Assembly: GCA_016865015.1 (NCBI GenBank)
Contig: CP018226.1
Span: forward strand, 2,077,001-2,141,000
Origin: Rhizobiales bacterium IMCC20636
GTDB lineage: Bacteria > Pseudomonadota > Alphaproteobacteria > Rhizobiales > GCA-2746425
Direction of reading: 5' to 3'
Length of the DNA: 64,000 nucleotides
The notes below the pieces were generated by a model. It searched no databases. It saw nothing but the letters and a program-made list of their open reading frames with translations, and had not been told where the DNA came from. A program made the translations under genes and the position numbers. Positions 18,614 to 28,260 of this stretch are shown piece after piece (the stretch's first letter is position 1; each line of letters starts with the position of its first letter).

Positions 18614-18970
18614 ATGGGTGCATTTCAGGTTCTGACTTTGACTGATGCGGCAGCTGACCGCGTGCGGCAGATTACGGCTGGCTCCGATGGCGCTGCCGGC
18701 ATTCGCGTGGGCATCAAGAAGGGTGGCTGTGCGGGTATGGAATACACGATCGACCTTGCTCATGAGCCTGACCCAAAGGATGACAAGGTGGAATTTGAAG
18801 GCGCCGCAGTCTTCGTTGAGCCCAGTGCCGTGCTGTTTCTTCTTGGAACTGAAATGGACTATGAGGTGACGAAGTTGCGGTCCGGCTTTGTGTTCAAGAA
18901 TCCGAACCAGACATCTGCGTGCGGCTGCGGTGAATCTGTCACTCTTCAGGCCGCCACCCCAAATGCGTGA
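18614..18970 (+). CDS. sufA: A-type Fe-S carrier protein (SufA/IscA family)
   Basis: This is a small carrier that accepts clusters from SufBCD and hands them to apoproteins. The three conserved cysteines are C39 (GGCAGMEY) and C103 and C105 (ACGCGES). The 118-residue length is typical. Its stop codon overlaps the GTG start of the following tenA-like gene by four bases (GTGA), so the two are translationally coupled. Confidence 0.96.
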   Translation: MGAFQVLTLTDAAADRVRQITAGSDGAAGIRVGIKKGGCAGMEYTIDLAHEPDPKDDKVEFEGAAVFVEPSAVLFLLGTEMDYEVTKLRSGFVFKNPNQTSACGCGESVTLQAATPNA

Positions 18971-19656
18971 GCGCCTCTAAATTGCTTTTCTTCGATACGC
19001 TGAAAACGGCCTGTGCTGATGATTGGCACGCCTACACACACCATGAGTTCGTAGAACAACTGGGTGCCGGAACGCTGTCAAAAGCCGCTTTCCAGACCTA
19101 TCTGGTGCAGGATTATCTGTTTCTTATCCAGTTCGCCAGAGCACATGCTCTGGCGATCTATAAATCGACCAGTCTGGAAGATATGCGGGCCGCCGCTTCC
19201 GGAGTTTGCGCCATTCTGGATGTCGAAATGGATCTGCATGTGCGGTTGTGTGCCGATTGGGGCCTGTCTCAATCCGATCTGGAGCAGAGCATTGAAGCAT
19301 CACAGACCATCGCATATACGCGCTTTGTGCTGGAAGCCGGACAGGCGGGCGACATTCTGGATCTGATGGTTGCCCTTGCGCCCTGCATGCTTGGCTATGC
19401 AGAGATTGGTCGGGATCTTCAGCAAAGGTTTTCAGGAGTGGACGGAGAGATGGCCTCAGACCATCCATATAGATCCTGGATCAAGGAATATTCCGGTGAA
19501 GAATATCAGGCCGTGGCGCGCGCTGCACAAGCCACTCTGGAAAAACATGCTCATGAGCTTTTGACGGACGCCAGACGTCCCAGACTTGAAAAATTGTTCG
19601 CTCAGGCGACTCGCCTTGAGGGAGACTTCTGGCAGATGGGACTTGCCGCAGGCTGA
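18967..19656 (+). CDS. tenA: TenA-family protein (aminopyrimidine aminohydrolase/thiaminase II type)
   Basis: TenA enzymes hydrolyse aminomethyl-pyrimidine breakdown products of thiamine so that the pyrimidine can be salvaged. The 229-residue helical protein has FVEQLGAGTLSKAAFQTYLVQDY, quoted in part as QLGAGTLSKAAFQ, and the catalytic-type cysteine C140 in LAPCMLGYAEIG, with conserved acidic and aromatic residues around it. The GTG start overlaps the sufA stop, placing it as the last gene of the suf operon. No other thiamine gene or TPP riboswitch is nearby, so the link may be thiamine demand linked to Fe-S status, or a different substrate. Confidence 0.87.
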   Translation: MSASKLLFFDTLKTACADDWHAYTHHEFVEQLGAGTLSKAAFQTYLVQDYLFLIQFARAHALAIYKSTSLEDMRAAASGVCAILDVEMDLHVRLCADWGLSQSDLEQSIEASQTIAYTRFVLEAGQAGDILDLMVALAPCMLGYAEIGRDLQQRFSGVDGEMASDHPYRSWIKEYSGEEYQAVARAAQATLEKHAHELLTDARRPRLEKLFAQATRLEGDFWQMGLAAG

Positions 19657-19660
19657 GCTG

Positions 19661-20719
19661 TCAGGAGACCATTCGGTCGTCGTCGTCGAAGTCGCCCTTT
19701 TCAGACATAACGCAATTGCGGCCCGCGCGTTTTGCAGAATAGAGAGCCGCATCCGCTCGTTCGACCAGCGTGAGCGCGGTGTCTTCCTTTTCAAAGCTTG
19801 CGACGCCAGCAGATATGGTGACATTACCAAGCTTTTCACCCGTAGAGCGCTTTATGAGCTTCCGGTCTTTTATCGCTTCGCGGATGTGGTCGGCCTGCAT
19901 GATGGCCTCATCCAGAGTGGTGTCAGGCAGTATGACACCAAACTCCTCGCCGCCGTAACGGGCTGCAATATCGGGTGCAGAAATGGAATTTTTTATTGTC
20001 ATCCCGACAAGTCTGAGAACCTGATCACCGGTTTGATGACCCCAGGTATCATTGAATTTCTTGAAGTGGTCGATATCCAGCATGATCAGACAGAAGGTGG
20101 TGCCAATTCCGGAGCTGTTCTGGACCTTGCGTGCCATGGTCTGATCAAACAGACGGCGATTGCCAAGTCCGGTTAATTCATCGGTCAGGTTTTCAAATCG
20201 CGCAGCTTCCAGATTATCCTTCAATTCGGCAACCTGGGTCTGGGAATGCTTTAACTGGTCTTCCATTTCCTTGTGTGAGGCGCGAACGACGGCTGTTGCC
20301 TTAACAAGCTGATGGACCACGTTTCGTACGGCACCTGCGTTTTTTGCTGCTCCAAGTTCGTTGGACAGTTCCGATAGGGTAGAAGAATAATCCGAGTTGA
20401 CTTCAATGCTGTTGCCGAGGCTTTCCAGCATCGTTTCGATCTGTTCGCTGAAATTACTGCCGAATTGATCAAGCTTATCACCCAGCCGATAGGGCGACAG
20501 ATAGGTCTCATACAGATAGGTGGTTTCTTCCAGTGAGACCTTGCCGCGTGCACGTAAGACTTCGTTGATCGCTGTATTGAGTTTTTGATCAAAGCCCGCA
20601 GAGTAAGTGTACCAGAGCTCATAATGGCGAGGAAATGCGGGAACTTCGCAGCGTTTAATTTGCTTTAGCGCTGCCTCGCCATGCACCAGAGTTCGACGAA
20701 AATCTTCTTGCTCAGCCAT
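19661..20719 (-). CDS. Diguanylate cyclase (GGDEF), cytoplasmic
   Basis: This protein makes cyclic di-GMP from two GTP. Residues 1-150 are a helical region without a membrane segment and without a known sensor domain that I can name. A coiled coil at about 145-175 (EMEDQLKHSQTQVAELKDNL) leads into the GGDEF domain, with GGEEF at 256-260. The metal and substrate residues in LDIDHFKKFND are intact, so it is probably active. No RxxD inhibitory site is seen before GGEEF. It ends 4 bases from the tenA stop on the opposite strand. Confidence 0.92.
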   Translation of the reverse strand: MAEQEDFRRTLVHGEAALKQIKRCEVPAFPRHYELWYTYSAGFDQKLNTAINEVLRARGKVSLEETTYLYETYLSPYRLGDKLDQFGSNFSEQIETMLESLGNSIEVNSDYSSTLSELSNELGAAKNAGAVRNVVHQLVKATAVVRASHKEMEDQLKHSQTQVAELKDNLEAARFENLTDELTGLGNRRLFDQTMARKVQNSSGIGTTFCLIMLDIDHFKKFNDTWGHQTGDQVLRLVGMTIKNSISAPDIAARYGGEEFGVILPDTTLDEAIMQADHIREAIKDRKLIKRSTGEKLGNVTISAGVASFEKEDTALTLVERADAALYSAKRAGRNCVMSEKGDFDDDDRMVS

Positions 20720-20830
20720 AATCCAACCAACCGGTCGTTCAAAAAACGTTGGTTAAATTTTATGACCATACGCTTAATACGGGGTTAATCTGGAAAGTTT
20801 AATCGATACAGTTAAGGGTTTATACACCCT

Positions 20831-22279
20831 CTAGTTGATAGCCACAGACCGTAGTAGAAAAGCGGGCACATGATCTGCCTCGGCAAATGGAACATTATCA
20901 TTAGCCGTTGATTTGCGCCGGTTGGTGTTCCTGGAACCACGTGGTTTTTGTGTGTCTTCGGATTTTGTGGTTTCAGTCATCTTTCCTGCATCACGTGTCG
21001 TGTCTTCGGTGGATTCAGCTACCGGTTGTTTTTTCTCAGATGTTCTACGAGGCCTGCTCGCCGACCGTCTAGGTTTCCGGCTTTCGGTAATTTCCGGTTC
21101 TTTCTCAGGGGCAGGGTCTGCACTGGCTGGTGCTGTTTCCTGTTTTATACCAATTGATTTGTCGGAAACCGGAATGAGTGATTTTTCGAGGAGTTTTTCA
21201 ACTGCATCGAGATATTTCTGATCGGCTCGAGATACCAGAGTAAATGCAACTCCGGTCCGCCCTGCGCGACCAGTACGGCCGATCCGGTGAACGTAGTCTT
21301 CAGCATGGGTCGGCACGTCGAAATTGAAAACATGGCTGACTTCGGGAATGTCCAGTCCACGGGCGGCCACATCGCTGGCGACCAGCAGCGTCGTGCTCAG
21401 GTCCTTGAACGAAGCCAGCATTTTCATGCGTGCATGCTGATCCATATCACCGTGCAAGGCGCCAGCATTATAACCATGCCGTTCCAGTGATCGGGCAACT
21501 GTGGCGACGTCCCGTTTGCGATTGCAGAATATGATGGCATTCTGGAGGTCTGTTGCGCTGTCGATCAGGTTCCGCAAGGCTGCACGTTTTTCAGCAGGCT
21601 TAGAACCGCAATGAACAACGTTTTGCGTGACTGTCAGGGCTGCGGATGACCGTGCAGCGACTTCCACTCTTGCCGGATTGTGCAGGAATTGATCTGCCAG
21701 GTTCTGGATTTCTTTCGGCATTGTGGCTGAAAAGAAAAGTGTCTGACGTGTGAAGGGAATCAGCTTGCAGATGCGCTCGATATCAGGAATGAATCCCATA
21801 TCAAGCATACGGTCTGCTTCATCAATCACCAGAATATCAACACCGGTCAGCAACAGCTTGCCGCGCTCGAAATGGTCAAGAAGTCGACCGGGCGTGGCGA
21901 TCAGCACATCAGCACCGCGCATCAATTTCTTTTCCTGCTCATCGAACGAAACACCGCCGATCAGCAAGGCAACGTTGAGCTTGTGCCCTGAGCCGTAAAT
22001 CTTGAAATTTTCCTCAACCTGCGCCGCTAATTCGCGGGTAGGTTCAAGAATCAGTGTGCGGGGCATGCGTGCCCGGGCGCGGCCTTTTTCCAGCAATGTC
22101 AGCATGGGCAGGGTAAAACTGGCTGTTTTCCCGGTCCCGGTCTGTGCTGTTCCCAGGACGTCGCGTTTCTGCAGAACGTAAGGGATCGCGCCAGCCTGAA
22201 TGGGTGTTGGTTCTGTGTAACCAACACGTTCCACTGCAGCGAGCACTTTTGGGCTAAGTCCAAGTTCGTCAAATGTCAT
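20831..22279 (-). CDS. rhlE: DEAD-box RNA helicase, RhlE type
   Basis: This is an RNA helicase of about 482 residues. The motifs run in order: Q motif (YTEPTPIQ), AQTGTGKT, PTRELAAQV, TPGRLLDHF, DEADRMLDMGF, SAT, ASDVAARGLDIP and HRIGRTGRAGR. The tail from about residue 375 is low-complexity, rich in Glu, Lys, Arg and Thr, and likely binds RNA. RhlE proteins act in ribosome maturation and in the degradosome at low temperature. It is separate from the DEAD-box protein at 8.8 kb, which carries a DbpA domain that this one lacks. Confidence 0.94.
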   Translation of the reverse strand: MTFDELGLSPKVLAAVERVGYTEPTPIQAGAIPYVLQKRDVLGTAQTGTGKTASFTLPMLTLLEKGRARARMPRTLILEPTRELAAQVEENFKIYGSGHKLNVALLIGGVSFDEQEKKLMRGADVLIATPGRLLDHFERGKLLLTGVDILVIDEADRMLDMGFIPDIERICKLIPFTRQTLFFSATMPKEIQNLADQFLHNPARVEVAARSSAALTVTQNVVHCGSKPAEKRAALRNLIDSATDLQNAIIFCNRKRDVATVARSLERHGYNAGALHGDMDQHARMKMLASFKDLSTTLLVASDVAARGLDIPEVSHVFNFDVPTHAEDYVHRIGRTGRAGRTGVAFTLVSRADQKYLDAVEKLLEKSLIPVSDKSIGIKQETAPASADPAPEKEPEITESRKPRRSASRPRRTSEKKQPVAESTEDTTRDAGKMTETTKSEDTQKPRGSRNTNRRKSTANDNVPFAEADHVPAFLLRSVAIN

Positions 22280-22396
22280 TTGGGGCTTTTCAGAGATGGG
22301 TTTCTAACCAATCTGTTGCGACGCAGCAAATGCGTCAGTCAATTGTTTCCGGCACCATAATGTACCAGAGGGAAATGTCAACGAATCTTAGAATTA

Positions 22397-22864
22397 TCAG
22401 TTACTTGCCCCACCGAAGGAATAGGATTTCCTGTCCTTCAGAAATAGCTCATACCCGTAAGGCGCATCTGGGTCATCCGTGGGTTCTGCTTCAAGGTACA
22501 CACTCAACTCGCCTCTGATGCCGACCTGTGCGGACAGGCCGATGATCTCTTGGTTCAGTTTGCTGATTTCAGCAATTTCCAATGCGTAGGGTGCTGCGTT
22601 CTTGCTGTCTTTATTAATCGGAACCCATTGAATATAAAGGGATTGTGTCTTGTCAGGGTTTGCCAGCAAGACAATACGATGTGTTCCGGTCTGTCCGTTT
22701 GGGCCACGCCATTTGCCGGCGGATTGCACGAAACGAACGGATGGTGCCAGGCTGGCCAGTGCCCGCTGGACACTTTCTGATCCGGCTGCCTGGTGCGTGG
22801 TCGTTAAGGATAAAGGCAAAATGGCAAGGCATGCTGCTGCAAAGATAGTTTTTTTATAATTCAT
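22397..22864 (-). CDS. Small exported protein of unknown function
   Basis: This protein of 155 residues begins with a clear signal peptide (MNYKKTIFAAACLAILPLSL, cut near residue 26). The mature part has WRGPNGQTGTHRIVLLANPD and SLYIQWVPIN, which suggest a small beta-rich domain. I do not recognise a family. It lies between rhlE and parE on the same strand but with independent gaps of 117 and 63 bases. A periplasmic location is inferred from the signal peptide only. Confidence 0.72.
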   Translation of the reverse strand: MNYKKTIFAAACLAILPLSLTTTHQAAGSESVQRALASLAPSVRFVQSAGKWRGPNGQTGTHRIVLLANPDKTQSLYIQWVPINKDSKNAAPYALEIAEISKLNQEIIGLSAQVGIRGELSVYLEAEPTDDPDAPYGYELFLKDRKSYSFGGASN

Positions 22865-22927
22865 TGTATGCGCCGTTAGTTTTTTTCTTTTCGGATTATC
22901 AGCCCACCGATGGTGTGACTGACAGAC

Positions 22928-24973
22928 TTATATATCCAAATCGCTGGCGAATTCAGCATTATCCTGAATAAAGGTAAACCGAGCCTCAGGCTTGTTACCC
23001 ATCAACTGTTCGACAGAGGTCTTTGTCTGCTCGATTTCGCTGTCTTCAATGCGAACCTTCAACAGCATTCGCGTTTTTGGATTCATAGTAGTTTCTTTTA
23101 ACTGAGCGGGCATCATTTCGCCAAGGCCCTTGAAGCGGCCAATGTCAATTTTTCCACGGCCCTTGAATTCCGATTCCAGCAATTCATCCTTGTGGGCATC
23201 ATCCCGTGCATACATCGTTTTTCCGCCCTGGCTGATGCGATAGAGTGGTGGAACAGCCAGATAAAGGTGACCGTCTTCAATCAGATCCGGCATTTCGCGA
23301 TAGAAGAATGTAATCAACAGGGATGCGATGTGAGCTCCATCAACGTCCGCATCAGTCATGATCACGATCTTGTCGTAGCGCAGTTCGCTGGAGCGGTAAT
23401 TGCTGCGCAGACCCGTTCCAAGAGCCTGGCCAAGGTCGGACAATTGCTGATTGGCTGCCAGCTTTTCGCGCCCGGCATTTGCGACGTTGAGAATTTTACC
23501 GCGCAGTGGCAAGACTGCCTGGTTTTTCCGGTTGCGCGCCTGTTTGGCTGAGCCGCCAGCGGAATCACCTTCCACAATAAAGAGTTCCGAGCCGGAAGCG
23601 GCACTCCCCGAACAATCAGCCAGCTTGCCGGGCAGGCGCAATTTGCGTGTCGCGCTTTTGCGGTTGATTTCTTTTTCCTGTCGGCGACGCAAACGCTCTT
23701 CGGCGCGGTCCACAACCCATTCCAGCAATTTGGAGGCTTGGGATGGAGAGCCGGTCAGCCAATGATCGAACGCATCGCGAATTGCGCCTTCGACGATCTT
23801 TGTTGCCTCTGCCGTGGCAAGCTTGTCTTTCGTCTGACCGACAAACTCCGGCTCACGTACGAAGACTGACAGCATTGCGGCAGAGGATGTCATGACGTCG
23901 TCTGCGGTAATGACGGAGGCGCGCTTGTTGCCGGTTAATTCAGCATAGGCCTTCAGTCCGCGCAGCAATGCTGTTCTCAGACCACTTTCATGGGTGCCGC
24001 CGTCGCCGGTTGGAACCGTGTTGCAGTAGGATTGTACAAACCCATCGCCCGCGAACCAGCTCAAGGCCCATTCCACCGAACCGTGACTGCCCCGACGGCC
24101 AGCCTGACCGGAAAACAGTTCATCGGTGACGCGGTTCTTTGTGTCCATCTGGTCTTCCAGATAGTCTTTCAGTCCGCCAGGAAAATGATAAACGCCCTGT
24201 TGCGGTGTCTTGTCTTTCTCATCCAGAAGGCTTGGGTCGCAACGCCAGCGAATTTCAACTCCGCCGAACAAATAGGCTTTTGCCCGCGCCATCTTGAACA
24301 GGATGGCCGGTTTGAAGCCTGCTGCAGGTCCGAAGATTTCTGCATCCGGATGAAACGTGATTTTGGTGCCGCGCCGGTTTTGGACATCCCCCAAATCCTC
24401 CAGAGCGCTGGTCGCATGACCACGAGAGAAAGTCTGTCTGTAAAGCTTTCTGTTACGGGCAACCTCAACTTCCAGCTTGTCGGACAGGGCATTGACGACA
24501 GATATGCCCACGCCATGCAGTCCGCCGGATGTTTCATATACCTTGGAGTCAAATTTGCCGCCCGCATGCAAGGTGGTCATGATGACCTCCAAAGCCGAGC
24601 GGTCTTTGAATTTCGGGTGAGGGTCCACCGGAATGCCACGCCCATTATCGGTTATGCTGAGAGAGCCGTCTGCGTTGCAACTGACATCAATCCAATTGGC
24701 ATGACCCGCAATGGCTTCGTCCATGGAATTGTCGATAACTTCGGAAAACAGATGATGGAGTGCCTTCTCATCTGTCCCGCCAATATACATGCCGGGTCGT
24801 TTGCGGACAGGCTCCAGGCCTTCCAGGACTTCAATATCTGCTGCTGTGTAGGCGTCGGGATCACTGAAGTTGCCAGATGTCCGAGCTTTCGGGGCCGGCT
24901 GAGCGGGTTTCCGGGTCGGTGAGGAGGCAGGTGAGGGCGTGTTGCCGCCAAAAAGATCCTCTGCGTTGCTCAT
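22928..24973 (-). CDS. parE: DNA topoisomerase IV subunit B
   Basis: This is the ATPase subunit of topoisomerase IV, which unlinks daughter chromosomes after replication. The GHKL ATP site is visible in SEVIDNSMDEAIAGHAN, ITDNGRGIPVDPHP and SGGLHGVGISVVNALS. The TOPRIM domain has VEGDSAGGSAKQARNRKNQA and MTDADVDGAHIASLL. The length of about 681 fits ParE rather than the longer GyrB. The N-terminus is uncertain: ATG 24973, ATG 24991 and TTG 25009 are all in frame, none with a strong ribosome site. The first 45 residues are low-complexity (PSPASSPTRKPAQPAPK). Confidence 0.94.
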   Translation of the reverse strand: MSNAEDLFGGNTPSPASSPTRKPAQPAPKARTSGNFSDPDAYTAADIEVLEGLEPVRKRPGMYIGGTDEKALHHLFSEVIDNSMDEAIAGHANWIDVSCNADGSLSITDNGRGIPVDPHPKFKDRSALEVIMTTLHAGGKFDSKVYETSGGLHGVGISVVNALSDKLEVEVARNRKLYRQTFSRGHATSALEDLGDVQNRRGTKITFHPDAEIFGPAAGFKPAILFKMARAKAYLFGGVEIRWRCDPSLLDEKDKTPQQGVYHFPGGLKDYLEDQMDTKNRVTDELFSGQAGRRGSHGSVEWALSWFAGDGFVQSYCNTVPTGDGGTHESGLRTALLRGLKAYAELTGNKRASVITADDVMTSSAAMLSVFVREPEFVGQTKDKLATAEATKIVEGAIRDAFDHWLTGSPSQASKLLEWVVDRAEERLRRRQEKEINRKSATRKLRLPGKLADCSGSAASGSELFIVEGDSAGGSAKQARNRKNQAVLPLRGKILNVANAGREKLAANQQLSDLGQALGTGLRSNYRSSELRYDKIVIMTDADVDGAHIASLLITFFYREMPDLIEDGHLYLAVPPLYRISQGGKTMYARDDAHKDELLESEFKGRGKIDIGRFKGLGEMMPAQLKETTMNPKTRMLLKVRIEDSEIEQTKTSVEQLMGNKPEARFTFIQDNAEFASDLDI

Positions 24974-25009
24974 ATTCGTTGGTGGTCCCATGGTGATTCG
25001 GTCGGTCAA

Positions 25010-25666
25010 CTATAGACAAAGATAGAACAAAAAGTGGCGGGAGCTTTCGAAATGCAACGTTTTTTGTGGCGTTGCGATCTGTTGGCTCTTCGAGGTGAGC
25101 CTCCGCTCACGATGTCCCAATGCATAATCTCGACACAAGCACAAAAAAATTCGCAAAAAATTCAATGAGTGGATTTTGGCAACTAAAATTTTACTTTAAT
25201 AGGCGATGTTGAATTCAGATCTGGTCAGGTATTGTGTCGAGGATCATATGGGCAACAAGTCCACAAAATCCGGTGAAGCAGTCAATTCGTCTGTTTCACC
25301 GGCCGTTGTTAAATATTCAAACGCACATTGTGCAGTTTTAGAGTGTTCTAATTTCAGTATTAGAGTGCCTGATTTTTCTTTTTTTCCATTTTTACTTATG
25401 TTTTCAGTTATATATTTTTTCTAATAAATTTATGACTGAATAAGAGTTTGAAAATCAGATTTTTGTTCTGCAGGATTGATTTTCTCAGTGTTGAGCGTTG
25501 CAGTTGTGGATTTGATATCCATGGGAACGACCCAGAACTTTGGTTAACCTTCACTCTGAAAACTGAATTTGATGCGCAAAGTGGGCATTCTTGTGAATGC
25601 AAATCCGTTGCTTGCAGAAATTGCCTCTTTCAACTCAAACGATTTGAACCGGTTGCAGATGTGAAA
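25010..25666. other. AT-rich gap without a recognisable gene
   Basis: This gap between parE and glnA is visibly richer in A and T than its surroundings, with runs such as TTTTTCTTTTTTTCC near 25375. A small 6-base hairpin is at 25095-25110. Open frames at 25206-25424 and 25448-25795 have no ribosome site or family likeness. The second runs through the glnA terminators. I see no transposase or tRNA. It may be old transferred DNA or regulatory spacer. Confidence 0.4.
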
Positions 25667-25686
25667 GGACCCGCAGCAGCGGGTCC
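25667..25686 (-). terminator. Intrinsic terminator downstream of glnA
   Basis: GGACCCGC and GCGGGTCC form a perfect 8-base GC-rich stem with a 4-base loop. Read on the minus strand it is followed by TTTCAC, as expected for a terminator of the glnB-glnA transcript. Confidence 0.65.
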
Positions 25687-25737
25687 AAATTCATTTCGTA
25701 ATTTTTCGAGCAACATCAAAACAACTTATACCATGGA

Positions 25738-25765
25738 GGAAAGGCACTTGATGAGGTGCCTTTCC
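25738..25765 (-). terminator. Second hairpin directly after glnA
   Basis: GGAAAGGCAC (25738-25747) and GTGCCTTTCC (25756-25765) form a perfect 10-base stem with an 8-base loop, 26 bases past the glnA stop. There is no T-run, so it may protect the mRNA 3' end or act together with the terminator at 25667-25686. Confidence 0.5.
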
Positions 25766-25791
25766 GTATTGTTGTCACTCAGACCAGCGGT

Positions 25792-27201
25792 CTAAACGGA
25801 ATAATACATGTCGAACTCAACCGGATGTGGTGTGTGTTCGTAACGAATGTTTTCTTCCATTTTTAGATCAACATAGGCGTCAATCTGATCATCATCCATA
25901 ACGCCGCCAGCTTTCAGGAAGTCGCGGTCTGCGTCAAGACACTCAAGTGCTTCACGCAGGGAGCCTGCAACGGTCGGGATTTCTGCCAGTTCTGCCGGTG
26001 GCAAATCATATAGATCCTTGTCCATGGCGTCGCCGGGGTGCAGCTTGTTCTTGATGCCATCTAGGCCAGCCATCAGGAGGGCCGTAAATGCCAAATAAGG
26101 GTTGGCGGTTGGATCAGGGAACCTGATTTCAACGCGTTTGCCTTTTGGAGACGCACTGAATGGAATGCGGCACGAAGCAGAACGGTTGCGTGCTGAATAG
26201 GCCAGCAGAACCGGCGCTTCGTACCCTGGAACCAGGCGCTTGTAGGAGTTGGTCGACGGGTTTGTGAAGGCGTTGATCGCTTTTGCGTGTTTCAGGATGC
26301 CGCCAATGTAGAACAGGCATTCTTCGGACAGATCAGCATAAAGGTTGCCGGCAAAAACCGGGTTGCCATCTTTCCAGATAGACTGATGGCAGTGCATGCC
26401 TGTTCCATTATCACCGAAAACCGGTTTCGGCATGAATGTGGCGGTCTTACCCCAGGCATGTGCCACCTGATGCACGACATATTTGTAGATCTGCTGATGA
26501 TCAGCCATTTTTGTCAGTGTCTGGAAAACAACGCCCAGTTCATGCTGTGCTGATGCCACTTCGTGATGGTGCTTTTCAACAACCACACCCATGTCTTTCA
26601 TCTTTTGCAGCATGTCGCCGCGCCAGTCCTGACCGGAATCGACGGGAGGGACAGGGAAGTAGCCGCCTTTGGTGCGCGGGCGATGCCCCATATTGCCGCC
26701 TTCATATTCCGAATAGGAATTGATGGGCAGTTCTGAACTGTCGAGCAGGAAGCCGGTATTGTATGGCTCGGTGGAGAACCGCACATCGTCAAATACGAAG
26801 AACTCGGCCTCTGGACCTACATAAACTGTATCGCCAGTGCCTGACGATTTGACATAGGCCTCTGCCTTTTTGGCAGTCATGCGCGGATCGCGATTATAAC
26901 CTTCGCCACTGATCGGGTCGAGAATATCGCAGAAGATTGCAAGTGTGGAAGCTTGAAAGAACGGGTCCTTGGTAGCCGTGGATGCATCGGGCATCAATGT
27001 CATGTCGGATTCGTTGATGGCTTTCCAACCGGCAATTGACGATCCATCAAACATGACGCCATCAGCGAACATATCTTCGTCGACAACGGATGAGTCCATC
27101 GTAACGTGATGCATTTTTCCGCGCGGATCGGTAAAGCGCAGATCGACATATTGGATGTCATCATCTTTGATCTGCTTCAGGATATCGTTTTCGGTTGCCA
27201 T
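25792..27201 (-). CDS. glnA: Glutamine synthetase type I
   Basis: This enzyme makes glutamine from glutamate, ammonia and ATP, the main step of ammonium assimilation. The 469-residue protein has the GSI signatures: [45 protein letters not shown] and the glutamate-flap region. The adenylylation site is present, Y398 in [12 protein letters not shown], so GlnE control is expected. It follows glnB by 83 bases on the same strand, and both are probably read from the sigma-54 promoter upstream of glnB. Two hairpins follow the gene. Confidence 0.98.
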   Translation of the reverse strand: MATENDILKQIKDDDIQYVDLRFTDPRGKMHHVTMDSSVVDEDMFADGVMFDGSSIAGWKAINESDMTLMPDASTATKDPFFQASTLAIFCDILDPISGEGYNRDPRMTAKKAEAYVKSSGTGDTVYVGPEAEFFVFDDVRFSTEPYNTGFLLDSSELPINSYSEYEGGNMGHRPRTKGGYFPVPPVDSGQDWRGDMLQKMKDMGVVVEKHHHEVASAQHELGVVFQTLTKMADHQQIYKYVVHQVAHAWGKTATFMPKPVFGDNGTGMHCHQSIWKDGNPVFAGNLYADLSEECLFYIGGILKHAKAINAFTNPSTNSYKRLVPGYEAPVLLAYSARNRSASCRIPFSASPKGKRVEIRFPDPTANPYLAFTALLMAGLDGIKNKLHPGDAMDKDLYDLPPAELAEIPTVAGSLREALECLDADRDFLKAGGVMDDDQIDAYVDLKMEENIRYEHTPHPVEFDMYYSV

Positions 27202-27284
27202 GAATAGCTTCCCCTTTGGTATTTTTTACACTGTTGACGAGATGGGGCTTTATCAGAAAAACCCCGGATAATTTAGTGGTTTTT

Positions 27285-27632
<348 letters not shown>

Positions 27633-27706
27633 CTATGCTCCGCGTGATTACATTTCAGCTATTTCACAGATCGGAAGGGATCACTGTGTGCCGTTGCCGG
27701 AGTGCT

Positions 27707-27723
27707 AGCAAATTTCGTGCCAA
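27707..27723 (-). promoter_or_regulatory. Sigma-54 (RpoN) promoter of glnB-glnA
   Basis: On the minus strand the sequence reads TTGGCACGAAATTTGCT, an almost ideal -24/-12 promoter: TGGCAC, 5 bases, TTGC. Transcription would start near 27697, about 75 bases before the glnB ATG. The 440-base gap up to the tRNA-Leu gene holds this site; I could not identify convincing NtrC sites upstream by eye, but this position would be the place for them. Confidence 0.82.
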
Positions 27724-27984
27724 TTTTTTGTTAGCAGAAAAAGCGTCATTCAGTCACGGAAAATGGGGAACTCACTCAATTGAATGGCGATCTGCAAGTG
27801 CGAAATAATCTCAAACCTATTCGATGCCTTGTTTTTATGCATCATCCTGATTAAAAAATGAGCATAATGCTAAATCTTGAGTAAATATTGCGCACCCTGA
27901 GTTCGGCGTTATCTGTTTTGTCGGCATGATCCTGGATTTCATTGCTCATTAACGGGAATTAAGCGTCGTTTTGGCGGGTTTTGG

Positions 27985-28012
27985 TTGACCCAATCGGACA
28001 GCTTGATATAGA
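27985..28012 (+). promoter_or_regulatory. Sigma-70 type promoter of tRNA-Leu
   Basis: TTGACC (27985-27990) and TATAGA (28007-28012) are separated by 16 bases. The tRNA begins 54 bases after the -10, leaving a short 5' leader for RNase P removal. Confidence 0.55.
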
Positions 28013-28066
28013 GGCGCGATCAAATTGGTATCGCCTTGAGATACTGACTGGTTGAATTTGCCGATT

Positions 28067-28151
28067 GCGGGCGTGGTGGAATTGGTAGACACGCAAGATT
28101 TAGGTTCTTGTGGCGAAAGCTGTGGGGGTTCAAGTCCCTCCGCCCGCACCA
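28067..28151 (+). tRNA. tRNA-Leu, anticodon UAG (CUA codon)
   Basis: The 85-base gene includes an encoded CCA. The acceptor arms GCGGGCG and CGCCCGC pair perfectly. The D-arm contains GGTAGAC, and the anticodon stem CAAGA/TCTTG encloses loop TTTAGGT with anticodon TAG. A long variable arm (GTGGCGAAAGCTGT region) marks a class II tRNA, and GGTTCAAGTCC is the T-arm. Confidence 0.96.
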
Positions 28152-28154
28152 ACT

Positions 28155-28190
28155 CAGTGTGAACATCAAGGTCAGTGTGAACATCAAGGT
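28155..28190 (+). repeat. Tandem 18-base direct repeat after tRNA-Leu
   Basis: CAGTGTGAACATCAAGGT occurs twice back to back (28155-28172, 28173-28190), starting 3 bases after the tRNA CCA and before tig. It is probably a slippage product. No function is evident. Confidence 0.9.
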
Positions 28191-28260
28191 TTGATACAGT
28201 AGAATTACGCCGCTGGACCGGAATTGGCCAGTTGGCCCATTAAACGTCAGGACGACAAAG

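Noticed and set aside
25206-25424. 72-codon plus-strand frame in the AT-rich gap
   Set aside because: No ribosome site, low-complexity hydrophobic end caused by T-runs, no family likeness. It is kept only as part of the gap description.
25448-25795. 115-codon plus-strand frame next to glnA
   Set aside because: It runs through both hairpins after glnA and into the glnA stop, and its composition is not protein-like.
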